64,000 bases of DNA from Hydrangea macrophylla (Eukaryota > Streptophyta > Magnoliopsida > Cornales > Hydrangeaceae): positions 55,580,274-55,644,273 of the forward strand of contig CM066998.1 of NCBI GenBank assembly GCA_033977485.1, given 5' to 3'. A program made the position numbers and the translations under genes. Under the pieces are notes generated by a model. The model had not been told where the DNA came from and did not search any database. It saw only the letters and a program-made list of their open reading frames with translations. Position 1 is the stretch's first letter. Every line of letters begins with the position of its first letter. This document shows, piece after piece, positions 34,182-44,979 of this stretch.

Positions 34182-34301
34182 GTTCGATCGATCGATCGAA
34201 CATATCTCGATCGATTGAACTTCTGGGATCTTCGAGCGCTTGAACTGCATTCGATCAATCGAAGCCTCGATCGCTCGAGACCTATTCGATCGCTCGAAAC
34301 T
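34182..34301. repeat. TTCGATCGATCGAA cluster 2 in LTR B
   Basis: Six sites, including ttcgatcgatcgatcgaa, ttcgagcgcttgaa, ttcgatcaatcgaa, tcgatcgctcgag and ttcgatcgctcgaa. Confidence 0.85.
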
Positions 34302-34553
34302 CTCTTTTCATGTTTGAATTGTCTTCATTGAAACCAAACACTTCCTCTTATCTTGCCTATTCAATTCTTCACACAACAACAGTAATCTGCACAAATAACC
34401 ATTAAAACAATACCACTTATCATAAATTAATCATATTGTGTAAAAACTAGCATTGTAATTCAAATTGCAGATAAACAAGGGAATTGTAAACTAATTCAGT
34501 GTATTTTCTTCTTTTAGCGCGGTTGTATTTTACAAATACCCCCGCTTGTCACA

Positions 34554-36654
34554 ATCCCCAACTAGCGATTTGCTAATCCCTAGCAATAAAGTGAAAATAA
34601 AACAAGCTAAATTAATATTACAATAAAACAAATTAAAACTAAAGCAATCTAATCTAAATAAAAAGAAACTACCTAACTCACTTTCGCAGGAATCGCGGTT
34701 GCATTTAGCAAATGCAACAAGCCGTTAAACCCCTAGGTTCCCCCTAGTGGATGAGTGTTGTCTCGTGAGGGTTTACAGTGAATGTACCCACAAAATTCTC
34801 TGATTTTAAGATAAAAAAGATATAGAATAACTTGTAAACACTTTCTTCTATTCAACTATTAATTTAGCTCTACAAAGCATATCATCCTCATTCAAACCAT
34901 GAAACAAATACACATGTTCCTCATGTCACCAAGAAAGAATAACATATGCATCACATCCATGTATCTGTGAGTGTGTGAAATTAATAGCTATACATCAAAC
35001 TTTATTTAGAGTTTTTTAGACTATCATACTCTCAGAACTTGTAGTTTCAACTCAATTCTCACATGGTTTTACACTCAAGAATTAATGAACATCTCACAGA
35101 AACTTGGTTAATAATGATCGCACATGGTGTGAAAGGTTTGATATAAATTGAAAGTTTGGGTACTAATGCTTTCACACCTGACTCAATAAAGACAAACATT
35201 TAGAATGCAAAGTCTCAAGAAAAGAATACTACTTACTAGAGGAGCAAAATACCGTGGATAACTCAAATTGTACGTTCGTGTTTAAACTAAGTTGTTAAAA
35301 ATCATTAAGGCTTTGACTTTTCAGTATAATTTTATATAGTAGGGTAGAAATGAAAGGGTAAGAAATTGCACATCTTTAGCATGTGATTGAGTGTAGTAAT
35401 TTTTTCTTCACTTCATTCCGACCATCCTCTATTCTCATAGATGTTTTTTTTTTTTTTTGTAACCTGGACTCCTTCTTTCCCTTTTTTTTCTTTTATGTAG
35501 CCCCTCCCACAACTACTCCCTCCCCATAACATACTTCAACAATTTAATCTCATTGGATGTGCAATGGGGTGTATTGAGGTCAAGGATTTAGGATTTCATA
35601 ATAGATTTGGCAGTATTTACTAGGTATGGGGTTGAGAACAATGCATATTCTGGAATGTTGATACAGGTATATGGAAAGGTAAGGAGCAAATAACGATGGC
35701 TTAAATCATTTTCTCAACTTCTTAATTTTTTTACACTTAAGTGTTCATTGAGTTTTGTTGGTAAATCCTGAACGTTCTCCTCTACTAAGCAGCCAAAATG
35801 AAGAATTAGAGACTATTCTACGAATTTAATACCCTTATTCAAGAAAAACAATTCGAATTTAATGTGATAACTCCCTCAGAACTGAAGATTGGATTCAAAA
35901 GCTCACTAAGGGTAACTAGTTTCCACTACTTATTCTTTAAAGTACAAAAGGCATATTAAGTCGTATGTAGGTTTTCTGCATAGCTATTAACATGTGCAAA
36001 TGGAATTTGGATACAAGAATGATCAACATATGCATTCATCCTATAGAAACTAGAAAAACGCGTGAACTTAATTCATAAAAGGATGAGAATAAAATGGTTG
36101 TGTCATTGTTTGATAACAGCTAAATAGAAGTGAATATTCCAAATAATTCTACCAATTTAATTTAAAACTTACTTAATAATTTGGAATTTTTTTTTCAAAC
36201 TTCTAATCGAGATTGTATGACATGTGTAATAAAGTGATCCAGATTGCTAAGCATAAATATAAATATGCACAGGTGATTATCTATCTACAGCCCACCTCCA
36301 ACTGAAAATTGCAATGTCCGCTGAAGGTGATTTTCAAAAATAGGTAGAGAGATATCACCTGATAAAACATCGTAATAACCGCAAGCGTAACAATCTGTAT
36401 AGAAAGCATACAAACTCCAAGCAGGAAAGATCAAATAGAATATGAAAGATAGAGCATGGGATCCATACATAAACAAAACTAATCACTGGAAATATAATAG
36501 AGTGAAATAACAGAACAGTGATTATAAAATCCATAAAAACAAAAGTCCAACATATCCAAACTAACCAAACCACAAGAAAAATATGAGAGAGAAAAGAATA
36601 CAGCCACAACCAACCAAAACAACCTAACAGCCACAAACACTGATCTAGCAGAAT
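34554..36654 (-). other. 3' UTR of element B with conserved pre-LTR block
   Basis: The PPT-like stretch lies at 34554-34565. The region about 34680-34800 matches, on the minus strand, the word order of 27660-27790 of the gag-protease element. The rest is AT-rich. A 93-codon hydrophobic frame at 36355-36636 reflects T-rich composition and is not supported as an envelope membrane domain. Confidence 0.6.
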
Positions 36655-38090
36655 CTATACATCATCGGTGACGTCTGATAAGATCTCAATAAGCACATCG
36701 GGAACATCCCCATCTCCACCCTCAACAACAATAGTAGTCATCGTCGGGTCACTCGCAGTCGGAGCAGCTGGTGTAGATAATAATGTGTCAGTCGCGAGTG
36801 GAGGTGGTGGAAGTGGTGTCTCAGTAGTAGGCGGTGCCACTGATGGAATGGTCGAGGAGGGAGCTGTAGTGATCAGTGGTGGAGGAGTCTCAGAAATGAT
36901 CGGTAGAGACGTCGATGTGGATGGAGTAGATGGATCAATAGGTGGTACAGAAGAAGGAGGATCAGTAATAGATGGTGTTGCCAATGTAGATGGAGCAGAA
37001 CGATCAACCTGAGTAGTTGAGGATGAAGGACCAGTAGTGGGTGGTGGAGGTGTATGTAAAGATTGGTCAACCCCCATCTGAATCAGTATAGCCTTAAGAA
37101 GAGTCTTCGTGCGGTCCATCTTGCCTCGAGTCTGATCCGGGCCTCTCTCTCCTCTAATAGTAACTCATGAACAGTAGGGAAAGGCACAGATGAAGAAGAC
37201 TCTCCCTGGGCGGGAGCGTGAGACTACTGTCTCAGCTCGAACTGTGCAACCTCAATACGAGGATTAACCTCGTCATCAGAATCTAGCTCCTCAACCTCTG
37301 TGGGTGTCCTAGAAGCTGCACCCTCTGTATCAGTGGCCAATGGTATCAATCCAGCCTGCTCAATCACCCTATGGATAGGCTAAGCGCCCTTCAAATAACG
37401 CTTAGCGGTAATGTACCGCGTAGGTTGGACAAAATAATTGATATATAGTCGAGGGAGACAGACACTCCGCCCCGTCCCTATGGCATACAAAACCTGAGCA
37501 TACCATGGCACCACCTTTTCGTGGTAAGATGTCATCAATATACAATTGGCGAGCGCCAGGTAGAGAAGGTGGTACTGCTCGGTCAGAAATCGGTCCTCAA
37601 TCAGGGAGATACCGTTCCAGATCTGAATTGCACCGCCGGTGATCTCCTGAATGATGACAGATGGCAGAGACTCGGGTGTACCAGGTATGTATGGGTAATA
37701 GTGGTCAGGCGTCTCTGGTACACCCAAAGCTGTGGCCATGGTAGCCGGGCTGAAAATAATCTCGCGACCCTAGAAGAATGATCTATAAGTGAACGGAGCT
37801 GCAGAATCCTTAATCATACTCGCTCATGCCTCTCGTACCCATGTGATGTTGATTCACTTAGATTGCGTTAACATAGTGAACCAACTAGGCATGGCACGGA
37901 GACGTGTGAGAAACCATGGGGCAGACAACCAAACTGCCTCGAGGGGCCGCTCTATCATCACCTTCCGGGACTGAAAGTATCTAGTAAACTATACGCGCTC
38001 CTCCTCATTTCTGAGCCCATGATCTGGTATGGGATCTGGTATAGTGAGGTCAAGTGGCTTGGACTTATGGTACCCTATGATAGGATTCAT
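36655..38090 (-). pseudogene. Env-like / plant transposon protein ORF of element B
   Basis: From ATG 38090 (MNPIIGYHKSKPLDLTIPDP), with in-frame stops near 37989 and a few more, to 37380. The best block is FSPATMATALGVP, then HEKVVPWYAQVLYAIGTGRS, PRLYINYFVQP and ITAKRYLKGA, then PIHRVIEQAGLIP after a TAG. This pattern resembles the putative plant transposon protein domain found after pol in Athila-type elements. A frameshift near 37120 leads to a Pro/Thr/Ser-rich tail (37119-36655) ending SDVTDDV. Upstream lies a splice acceptor-like site. Function in Athila elements is unproven; it is often called env-like by position. Confidence 0.6.
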
Positions 38091-38100
38091 CGCGAAAGCC

Positions 38101-38447
38101 CTAAAATTGAAGAAACAAACAGAAAATACATGAAAACAGGGAAAACAGAAAAGAAGCTGAAACTGCTGCATTTTGATCGATCGAAGAATGTTCGATCGAA
38201 TGAGAAGGTACTAGGTTCGATCGCTCGAGCCGAGTTCGATCGACTGAAAAGATGCTGGATTCAATCGCTCGAGCCCAGTTCGATCAATCGAACACAGCAA
38301 AATAACAGCAGCAAGAGCTGAGAACGGGAATGGACCGCAAATACACAATAACAAACAAAAATAACACTTAAATAGTTTAAAACCCATGAGGGGCACTCCC
38401 ACCGAAATTCGAATAAAATGGATGAGAGGGGGTTCCATGTACCTTAC
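38101..38447 (-). other. Putative intron before env-like ORF
   Basis: On the minus strand ttcaag|gtaaggtac at 38447 is a good splice donor. tcttcaattttag|ggc at 38101 is a good acceptor, ten bases before the env-like ATG. The 347-bp interval contains one palindrome cluster. Splicing to a downstream ORF is reported for some Athila-type elements. Here it is an inference from sites alone. Confidence 0.4.
38171..38295. repeat. TTCGATCGATCGAA cluster 3 (inside putative intron)
   Basis: Six sites: ttgatcgatcgaa, ttcgatcgaat, ttcgatcgctcgag, ttcgatcgactgaa, ttcaatcgctcgag, ttcgatcaatcgaa. The same motif as in LTR B, outside the LTR. Confidence 0.85.
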
Positions 38448-38571
38448 CTTGAATATACGTGCACTGGGGAGGATAATGGTGATAAAAATGATGATTAGGG
38501 GGGCCAGGGGCTCCTCGAACGGTGTGAGTGATGAGGGAGGACAAGAATTGCCTGAAGTCTCTCTCTGTTGC

Positions 38572-38760
38572 CAATCGATCGAGAATGAGAGAGAGGAAGA
38601 GTGAAACTGATGAAGTGTACCAAAGATGCCTCGTTTAAATACTAATCTCGATCGATCGATAAGTTCGATCGATAGAACTGTCGATCGATTGAACAATGTT
38701 GAAGCGCTCGAGGGTGAGACGACGTCGATCGATCGAAATGAGTTCGATTGATCGAACTTG
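38572..38760. repeat. TTCGATCGATCGAA cluster 4
   Basis: Six sites between 38572 and 38758 including tcgatcgatcgataag, ttcgatcgatag, cgatcgattgaac, tcgatcgatcgaaat and ttcgattgatcgaa. Confidence 0.85.
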
Positions 38761-39518
38761 AAAATTCTACAATATCTTTACATTAAAAATCTATGCACCC
38801 CCAACGAACCAAGATTATTCTGGAGATACATAAATTGGATAAAAATAGTTTCTTAACAGGATATGTAAGCCAAAAGTCATCATCGTAATAGAAAATTGCA
38901 AATTTTTATAGATAAAACTTAGGAATAACATCCATATTGCAACATTGTTGCCCCTAACATGGTATTTAAACTTTATTATCAGCAAAACAAATAAAATAAA
39001 CTGCAACTAATGAAGCTTTGTCTAGGATTACACTTCAATTGATTAAAGAAAGATGAAATGATTGTATACATCTAAAGTGAAGCACTACTCTTCTAGCATG
39101 AAAATATCTTCTTCCACAACTTCTTTCTCCGCCAAAGCTTTGAATGTGGAGTCCAAACTTGATGATTCCCTTTTCCAGAACAGTCAGAAAGCAGCCAGGG
39201 CATCATTGAGCAAGTCTGAACTCTCCAAGGACTTGATCGCACATGCAGGAGGTGATCCAGATGGAGACAGCGATAACGGAGTGCAAGTTTGCAACGGACT
39301 TTTCTCTTGCGGCGGAGTACCCGGGGACCTTATGTATGGTCCAAATCCATGGAACAACTGATGCAGAAGGAACAGCAGCGGTAACATTTGATTCATAGTG
39401 ATAATCCTGACAAAGGAAACCAAAAGAGAACAAAAAGAAAGGACGAAATTAAATAAAATGAACGAAAGAACTATTGGAAAGGAATAAACAAAACAAGAAA
39501 TGTGACCAAGAAATAACC
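38761..39518. other. Spacer within element B
   Basis: AT-rich. The minus-strand word gttgggggtgcatag near 38792-38808 resembles the purine-rich word of the gag-protease element near 26090. Open frames of about 76-112 codons occur on both strands around 39062-39522. None has a motif I can support. Confidence 0.4.
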
Positions 39519-39995
39519 TCACACTATTGGCAGGATTGAACCATGTGCACTAGCAGGCAGAGGGCATTGAAGCCGGAACAACAAATAACTCAAGTGCACA
39601 TAAATGTAGGGAACCACTTGGATGACAAGGAAGTCATCAACATAAATGAATACAGTATTATGGCGTTCTGGCATCACATCCTTTAAATCTTCTTCTTCCC
39701 ACGGTTCCCACATTGAATTGTTCTCCCATTATTCCATCAGAGCATCATCGACTTCCTAAACAACATACCCCTCTGGTTCTCCCTCCTCTTCAGGAAATTC
39801 CATGTGCTCAAAAGGATTGATCTAGAGGAGAGCATGGTTGTATGGGATGTACCCTTGGGTCAAGTCAACGACATCTTTTGCCCCTGGCCCTTGATAAGGA
39901 GCGAAACAGAATACTATCTCATCGGCAGTTCAAGGGGGGTTAGGATATTCTGAATCAGCCCATGACCCAATTGAGTGGACATCATCATCTCTCAT
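39519..39995 (-). pseudogene. Degenerate acidic ORF between integrase and env-like ORF (unknown)
   Basis: One frame from ATG 39995 (MRDDDVHSIGSWADSEYPNP) through four stops to 39519. Recognisable protein-like stretches continue across the stops: IVFCFAPYQGPGAKDVVD, GYIPYNHALL, HMEFPEEEGEPEGYVV, MWEPWEEEDLKDVM. The composition is acidic and Trp/Tyr-containing. I do not recognise the family. The conserved frame across the stops argues it was once coding. Confidence 0.4.
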
Positions 39996-40145
39996 GTTGA
40001 ACAGCCTACAGGAGATAGATACAATTGAATAGCAGATTAGAATCGAGATCACACTCAAAAATAGATAGACACATGAAATAAAATAAAGCAAAATGCAGTG
40101 AAGGAAAAAAAATACAACAACATAGTGAAGACACACTTGAGAGTT

Positions 40146-40828
40146 TTAGGTCGAGGAATAATCGGGCTCATCCAATTGGATGTACTTGACCTCTGGTTGG
40201 AAATCTTCTAAGAACGGTTTTAACCTTTGGCCATTGACCTTGAAACTTTCATCGTTCTTAGGATTGAATAACTTGACGGCCCCATATGGAATGACAAATT
40301 TGACTATAAAGGGTCCTGTCCACTTAGATCGGAGTTTTCCTGGGAAAATGTGAAGGCGAGAATCATATAACATAACTTTTTGCCCCGGCTCGAATGATTT
40401 TCGAAAGATCGTCCTATCGTGGCGAGCCTTCAACCTTTCCTTATGTAATCTAGCATTGTCGTAGGCATCTCGAAGCATTTCTTCCAGTTCAGCCAACTGG
40501 AGTTTTCGAAGATGACCTCCCTCTTTAATGTCAAAGTTCAATGAGCGGGTCGCCCAATATGCTTTATGCTCGATTTCAATGGGCAGGTGACATGCTTTTC
40601 CGTAAACTAGCCTGAATGGGGACATTCCCAGACTTGTCTTGTAGGCAGTACGGTACGCCCAAGAGCGTCGGTCAATTTATATGCCCAGTCCTTTCTATTG
40701 AAACTAACTGTCTTTTCGAGAATGTGCTTGATTTCTCGGTTAGCCAACTCTGATTGCCCATTCATTTGTGGGTGGTAGGCTAGAGTGATCTTGTGGTTGA
40801 CCCCATATTTCTTGAGTAGTGACTCCAA
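40146..40828 (-). pseudogene. Integrase C-terminal remnant of element B
   Basis: Starts abruptly with ESLLKKYGVNHKITLAYHPQ and NGQSELANREIKHIL (the Glu of the DDE triad), then a frameshift near 40610-40630 into [65 protein letters not shown] and GPFIVK. It ends DEPDYSST. The zinc finger and the first two catalytic Asp are deleted. Confidence 0.8.
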
Positions 40829-41909
40829 AGGCCTATTACAGTCAGTGCATGTATTATTGGTGCGGAGGTAAGGTATTCTTTTAGTGCGTCAAAAGATGTT
40901 TGACAGTTTTCCATCCATTCGAATGGCATGTCTTTAACCAACAGTTGACACATTGGTCGGGAGATAGCACTAAATTTTTTGATAAAGCGACGATAGAATC
41001 CCGCATGTCCCAGAAAAGATCGGATGTCTTTGACTGTACGAGGGACAGGTAGGTTTGAGATTATATCGATTTTTGCTTTATCGACTTGGATAACTTTATC
41101 AGAAATAATGTGGCCGAGGACAATTCCCTTGGTCACCATGAAGTGATACTTTTCCCAGTTTAGTACTAGGTGTTTGTCCTCGCATCGTGCTAACACACGT
41201 TCCAAATTATCCAAGCAATTTTCAAAGCTATGGCCGAACACTGAAAAGTCATCCATAAAGACCTCAAGTATTTGTTCGACCATATCGCTAAAGATACTTA
41301 ACATGCACCGCTGAAACGTAGCAGGTGCATTGCATAACCCGAAAGGTGAAACGTGAAAGTTGTTTTCTCCTAATCTTCAGGAGCAATTTCTATCTGGTTA
41401 TAACTGCTGTATCCGTCCAAAAAGCAATAGTACTTATGACCCGCCATTCGTTCTAGCATTTGATCCATGAATGGAAATGGAAAGTGGTTCTTTCGGGTCA
41501 CGGTATCCAGTTTTTGATAATCAATACACATTCGCCATCTGGTGGGGACGTGTGTTGGTACTAATTTGTCATCTTTATTAGGAATAACCGTTATGCCTGC
41601 CTTTTTGGGCACCACTTGGGTCGGACTGACCCATGGGCTGTCAGAGATAGGATATATAATCCCAACATTGAGTAATTTTAATACTTCCTTTTTGACTACT
41701 TCTTGCATGTTGGGATTCAGACGCCTTTGCATTTCTCGCGAAGGTTTAGCATCTTCTTCCAAATATATTTTATGAGTACACACGGATGGACTTATGCCTT
41801 TGAGATCGACAATGGTCCATCCTAATGCTCCCTTATGTTGTTTTAGCATTTGGATTAATTTTCCCTCTTGGATTAATTTACCCTCTTGTTCCTCAGGAAG
41901 CTCCTTCAA
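40829..41909 (-). pseudogene. pol: Reverse transcriptase of element B, with deletions
   Basis: N-terminal part (41909-41370): SPSVCTHKIYLEEDAKPS, QVVPKKAGITVIPNKDD, RWRMCIDYQKLDTVTRKNHF, YYCFLDGYSSYNQI. There is a 15-bp tandem duplication (EGKLIQ twice). After a TAG at 41370 a short deletion with frameshift joins TTFTF to PFGLCNAPATFQRCM. The catalytic box is FMDDFSVFGHS (about 41250). The frame then runs through LNWEKYHFMVTKGIVLGH and SFLGHAGFYRRFIKKFS to TSAPIIH, where RNase H and the integrase start have been deleted. Confidence 0.85.
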
Positions 41910-41924
41910 TTCCAGATCGTGAAA

Positions 41925-43060
41925 CTAAAAATTGGAGGGAATAACTAATTTTGTTTTCAGAGGTAGGGGTTCATATGGTGTTACCCACATACATTCAGCT
42001 CTATCCTCCTCTCGCGTATCCATCATGAGGCAAGTGTGATTTAAAGCAGAATCCAATGGAGTAGAATCTTTAGGTCGATAGATATTGTCAAATCGCGACA
42101 CAACTATCTCCAAAGGATCTTTATAATCAACGAAATCTACCTCATCTTCGATGACCATTTCAACGTAGTTGACCTCCTCTTCGTCATCGTATTCTTTAGG
42201 TCGGGGATTTGAGAAGATTTTGACATTCAAAGTCATATTCCCGAATACAATGGTCATAATGCCACTTCTTATTTTTATTGTGGCATCTATGGCGTTGAGG
42301 AATGGACGTCTAAAAATCACCGGGATTTGTGAGCATGGATTCGACACAGGTTCGGTGTCCAAAATTACAAAATCAACCGGGAAGACAAAGGAGTCTATTT
42401 GTACTAGAACGTCCTCCAGTATTCCTCTAGGGTATTTGACGGACCTGTCTACCAGTTGTAACGCAACCCGGGTAGGTTTGAGTTCACCCAACCCTTGATG
42501 TTTATAAACTAAGTATGGCAGTAGGCTCACGCTTGCTCCGAGATCAAGGAGGGCGTTGTCTATTCTTTGATTTCCAATTTGGCACGAGACAGTTGGGGTA
42601 TCGGGGTCTTTGAGTTTTGGAGGCAATTCGTTTTGGATGATTACGCTTGCTTGGCAAGCCACATAAGCGTGTTTCTTCACACTTTGCATCCTCTTGACCG
42701 TGCATAATTCTTTAAGGTACTTAGCATAGGCCGGCACTTGTTTGATTGCATCAAGGAGAGGAAGATTGATTTTGAATTATTTGAACAGTTCTAAGAACTC
42801 CTGATTCTTTGCCTTGTTTTTGGGGTTCCTAAGCCTCTGAGGATAGGGTGCGGGGAAAGGGCATTTAGGTACTTCGTGGTCAACGGGCTCCTTTTCGGGC
42901 TTTCTCTCAACTTCCTCTACTTGTTTAGGAGCTTCAGTGTTTATTTCTAATGGTTCATTATTACTGGATGGCTCCTCTTCCTGAGTAGAAGGTTTCTTTT
43001 TATTCACCACTTTGTTTGGATTTTTAGCCAATTTTGCAGTTGACAAATTGGAAAAGCAAG
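41925..43060 (-). pseudogene. gag-pro: gag tail and protease of element B
   Basis: The frame from about 43060 (Lys/Glu/Pro-rich linker) continues through a TAA at 42779-42777 to protease: LLDLGASVSLLPYLVYKHQG, LGELKPT, KYPRGILEDVLVQIDSFVFP, VDFVILDTEPV. It is in the same frame as RT, with a TAG at 41925 between. The DLGAS active site matches that of the gag-protease element at 24.5 kb. The start is arbitrary because element B is truncated here. Confidence 0.82.
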
Positions 43061-43647
43061 TGACCTGCGTATACATATTAATACAAAAAGTTGTCAATCC
43101 AGCACTATAGTTAGGTACCTTAAGCAGATACAAGAAGGTTGGGGCCGCAAGCTTGTGATCAGTTTTGCGGTCATACTTACTAGTAGCAGTTAAGCTGAAT
43201 TATGAGAACAAAGCCAAATTAAAAACTGATTTAAGGGGTTTTGAGTCAACAAGAAGTGTAATCTAACAACCAACCCCAATTTCTAACAACATCCCCCAAC
43301 CCACCCCAAAATAAAAAGTAAAAGTCGCAGTTTCGCTGTGTAACTTGGCAATATTGAACAGTATTCCAAGTTAACTTCAGCTTTCGATATAATTTACTGA
43401 GTTGCATAATTTGCAAATGCGGACAATGTAGCTTCACATGACTTGCATTCAAATAAGGCAAGTAAACCTTGTATTAAAATTGGGTTGAACAAACACATTC
43501 GACAAAAAGAAAATGTAGCTCAAAAAAAATTTACATGGAGGAAAATAAAAATAAAAGAAGAGTCCATAACTAACTATGTCAGAGACGACATTCCATGTAC
43601 GTACAATAATTGGAAAAGCACATATCAACTGAGTTAATAATTAGTAA
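43061..43647. other. Unassigned DNA upstream of Tourist MITE
   Basis: AT-rich, no motif-bearing ORF. The junction with element B lies somewhere near 43040-43140. Confidence 0.4.
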
Positions 43648-43923
43648 GGCTGTTTGGCCCCCATTTTGGTGCTTCTCCGTTTTTAAAGCACAATTTTATA
43701 TTAATTCATTTGGTAACTAGTTATGAGCTTTACAAAAATTGAACTTAGGGCATTTTTGGGGGGAGCTTTTAGAGGCTCTAGAATGGAGCTTTTAAAAGCT
43801 CAAGGATGCTTTTTGGTTTCATGATATCTTTTGTAGTGTGTCACTTTTATAAAATTATCAAACAACTTAGTAACAAATTTCATAAACTCCTTTTAAAAAG
43901 CCACGTGGGGGCCAAACTAAGCC
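43648..43923. mobile_element. Tourist-like MITE (PIF/Harbinger type)
   Basis: Termini GGCTGTTTGGCCCCC and, inverted, GGCTTAGTTTGGCCCCC match except for a 2-base indel. TAA flanks both ends (43645-43647 and 43924-43926), the usual TWA duplication. 276 bp, non-coding. Open frames across it are chance. Confidence 0.75.
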
Positions 43924-44465
43924 TAAGTATACTTGGACCTGCTGCAATTTTCATACTCAAATGCCCTTTGAAGAGTGAAGACCCACTTTTACATACAGGT
44001 TTTATCCATACAAAAAATCCATGTAGTTCATTAACATTAATTCCTCACCTACTAAAAAGGCAATCTTGTTAATTCCTATTTTTTCTTCAAAATTCTACCA
44101 AGTCATATGCAAAATTTGATTAATCCACCATGAATTGGAATTATAGAAAAGACACTACATAAGAATTGCTTTCAAATAATAAATTTTGTTGGTGAGCAAA
44201 AAAGAATTTCTTTCAAATTAAAGGTGAGAACAATGTACAGGACCAATTGAAGAGTTTAGTAATCTAACATGAATGGATATACTTGATATGTACAAAAATA
44301 TCAAGTCAAAGTCAAGCCTCGCCACCTCCGCAAACAGAAGCCAAGTCATCTTGAATCTGGGCCAACTATGTAACCCTCCCGGGCACTTATGCATAACTGC
44401 CCTATTCAGTCCACAGCTCGGGCATTCGTTCCAGACTGTCCCCACGTGGAGGCACACCAAGAAGG
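43924..44465. other. Unassigned DNA upstream of element D
   Basis: No supported gene. Part of it may belong to the LTR of element D, whose start I could not fix. Confidence 0.35.
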
Positions 44466-44914
44466 TGTGACTGCTTGCCAGCAAGCATCCAATTAGTTTC
44501 CTATCCTAGCTGAAGGACTAATGGGAAGAGTAAGTAGTTTCCTAAACCACTTAGGAAACTCTTCTTAAATCATGAAAATCAGTTGTAATAAGATTGGGCT
44601 TCCTAATCTGTGAACTTACCTCGTACAAGTGGCCTCTTGCACCTATAAAAGAGGGCCCTCACCCCCTACCAAAGGGGTCGTTGCATTCTTAACCTAGAGA
44701 ATAGTAAATTACATCACTATTACGCATATACCCGGTCGATTTCAAGTAGTGTCGCCCACCTTGTTGGCTTACCAACAGCTGCCGGTGATCTATTAGAGAA
44801 GCTCACAAATGTACACATGGACGTAGGTTATCTCATTAATAGGGCCGAACTACACACAAATTATCTGTGTTCCTTCCTCCCTCTCTAAATCACTCTCACC
44901 CAGATTTTGGCATC
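44466..44914 (+). repeat. Probable 5' LTR of element D (start uncertain)
   Basis: The end is placed before ttagtttggcgcc because of the PBS. A TATA box at 44643 and a CT-rich tract fit U3/R. The start at 44466 (tgtgactgcttgcc) is a guess from a TG dinucleotide; no second LTR is present to test it. Confidence 0.45.
44643..44650 (+). promoter_or_regulatory. TATA box in LTR D
   Basis: ctataaaa, followed by gagggccctcacccc, about 270 bp before the LTR end. Confidence 0.5.
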
Positions 44915-44919
44915 ATTAG

Positions 44920-44938
44920 TTTGGCGCCGTCTGTGGGA
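44920..44938 (+). promoter_or_regulatory. Primer-binding site, element D
   Basis: tttggcgccgtctgtggga, a site common in Tat/Retand-type gypsy elements. Confidence 0.8.
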
Positions 44939-44979
44939 AGCGACAGCTTTTTCCAAAAATAAATCTTTGACTGATCAGC

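Larger units (their letters stand above)
32901..34553 (-). repeat. 3' LTR of element B
   Basis: On the minus strand begins TGTGACAAGCGGGGGTATTT and ends TTTTCA. Near the end it has tgggattgacctgg and cacttgggtatagcacac, typical of Athila-type LTR ends. It contains two TTCGATCGATCGAA clusters. The upstream sequence ctagttggggat acts as PPT. Confidence 0.75.
32901..43060 (-). mobile_element. Element B: Athila-like gypsy element, minus strand, 5' truncated
   Basis: Read on the minus strand: gag tail and protease (43060-41925), RT (41909-40829), integrase remnant (40828-40146), a degenerate ORF (39995-39519), palindrome cluster, env-like ORF (38090-36655), 3' UTR, PPT and 3' LTR (34553-32901). 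Most of gag, the PBS and the 5' LTR are missing beyond about 43060. Large deletions remove RNase H and the integrase N-terminus. A DLGAS protease, the post-pol ORF and the pre-LTR block support Athila-type. Confidence 0.8.

Noticed and set aside
36355..36636. 93-codon hydrophobic minus frame downstream of the env-like ORF, possibly a membrane domain
   Set aside because: T-rich 3' UTR composition yields Phe/Leu/Val/Trp in any frame. No signal peptide, cleavage site or conserved motif is seen.
39062..39522. Open frames of about 76-112 codons on both strands
   Set aside because: No motif distinguishes them. They may belong to a decayed part of element B.
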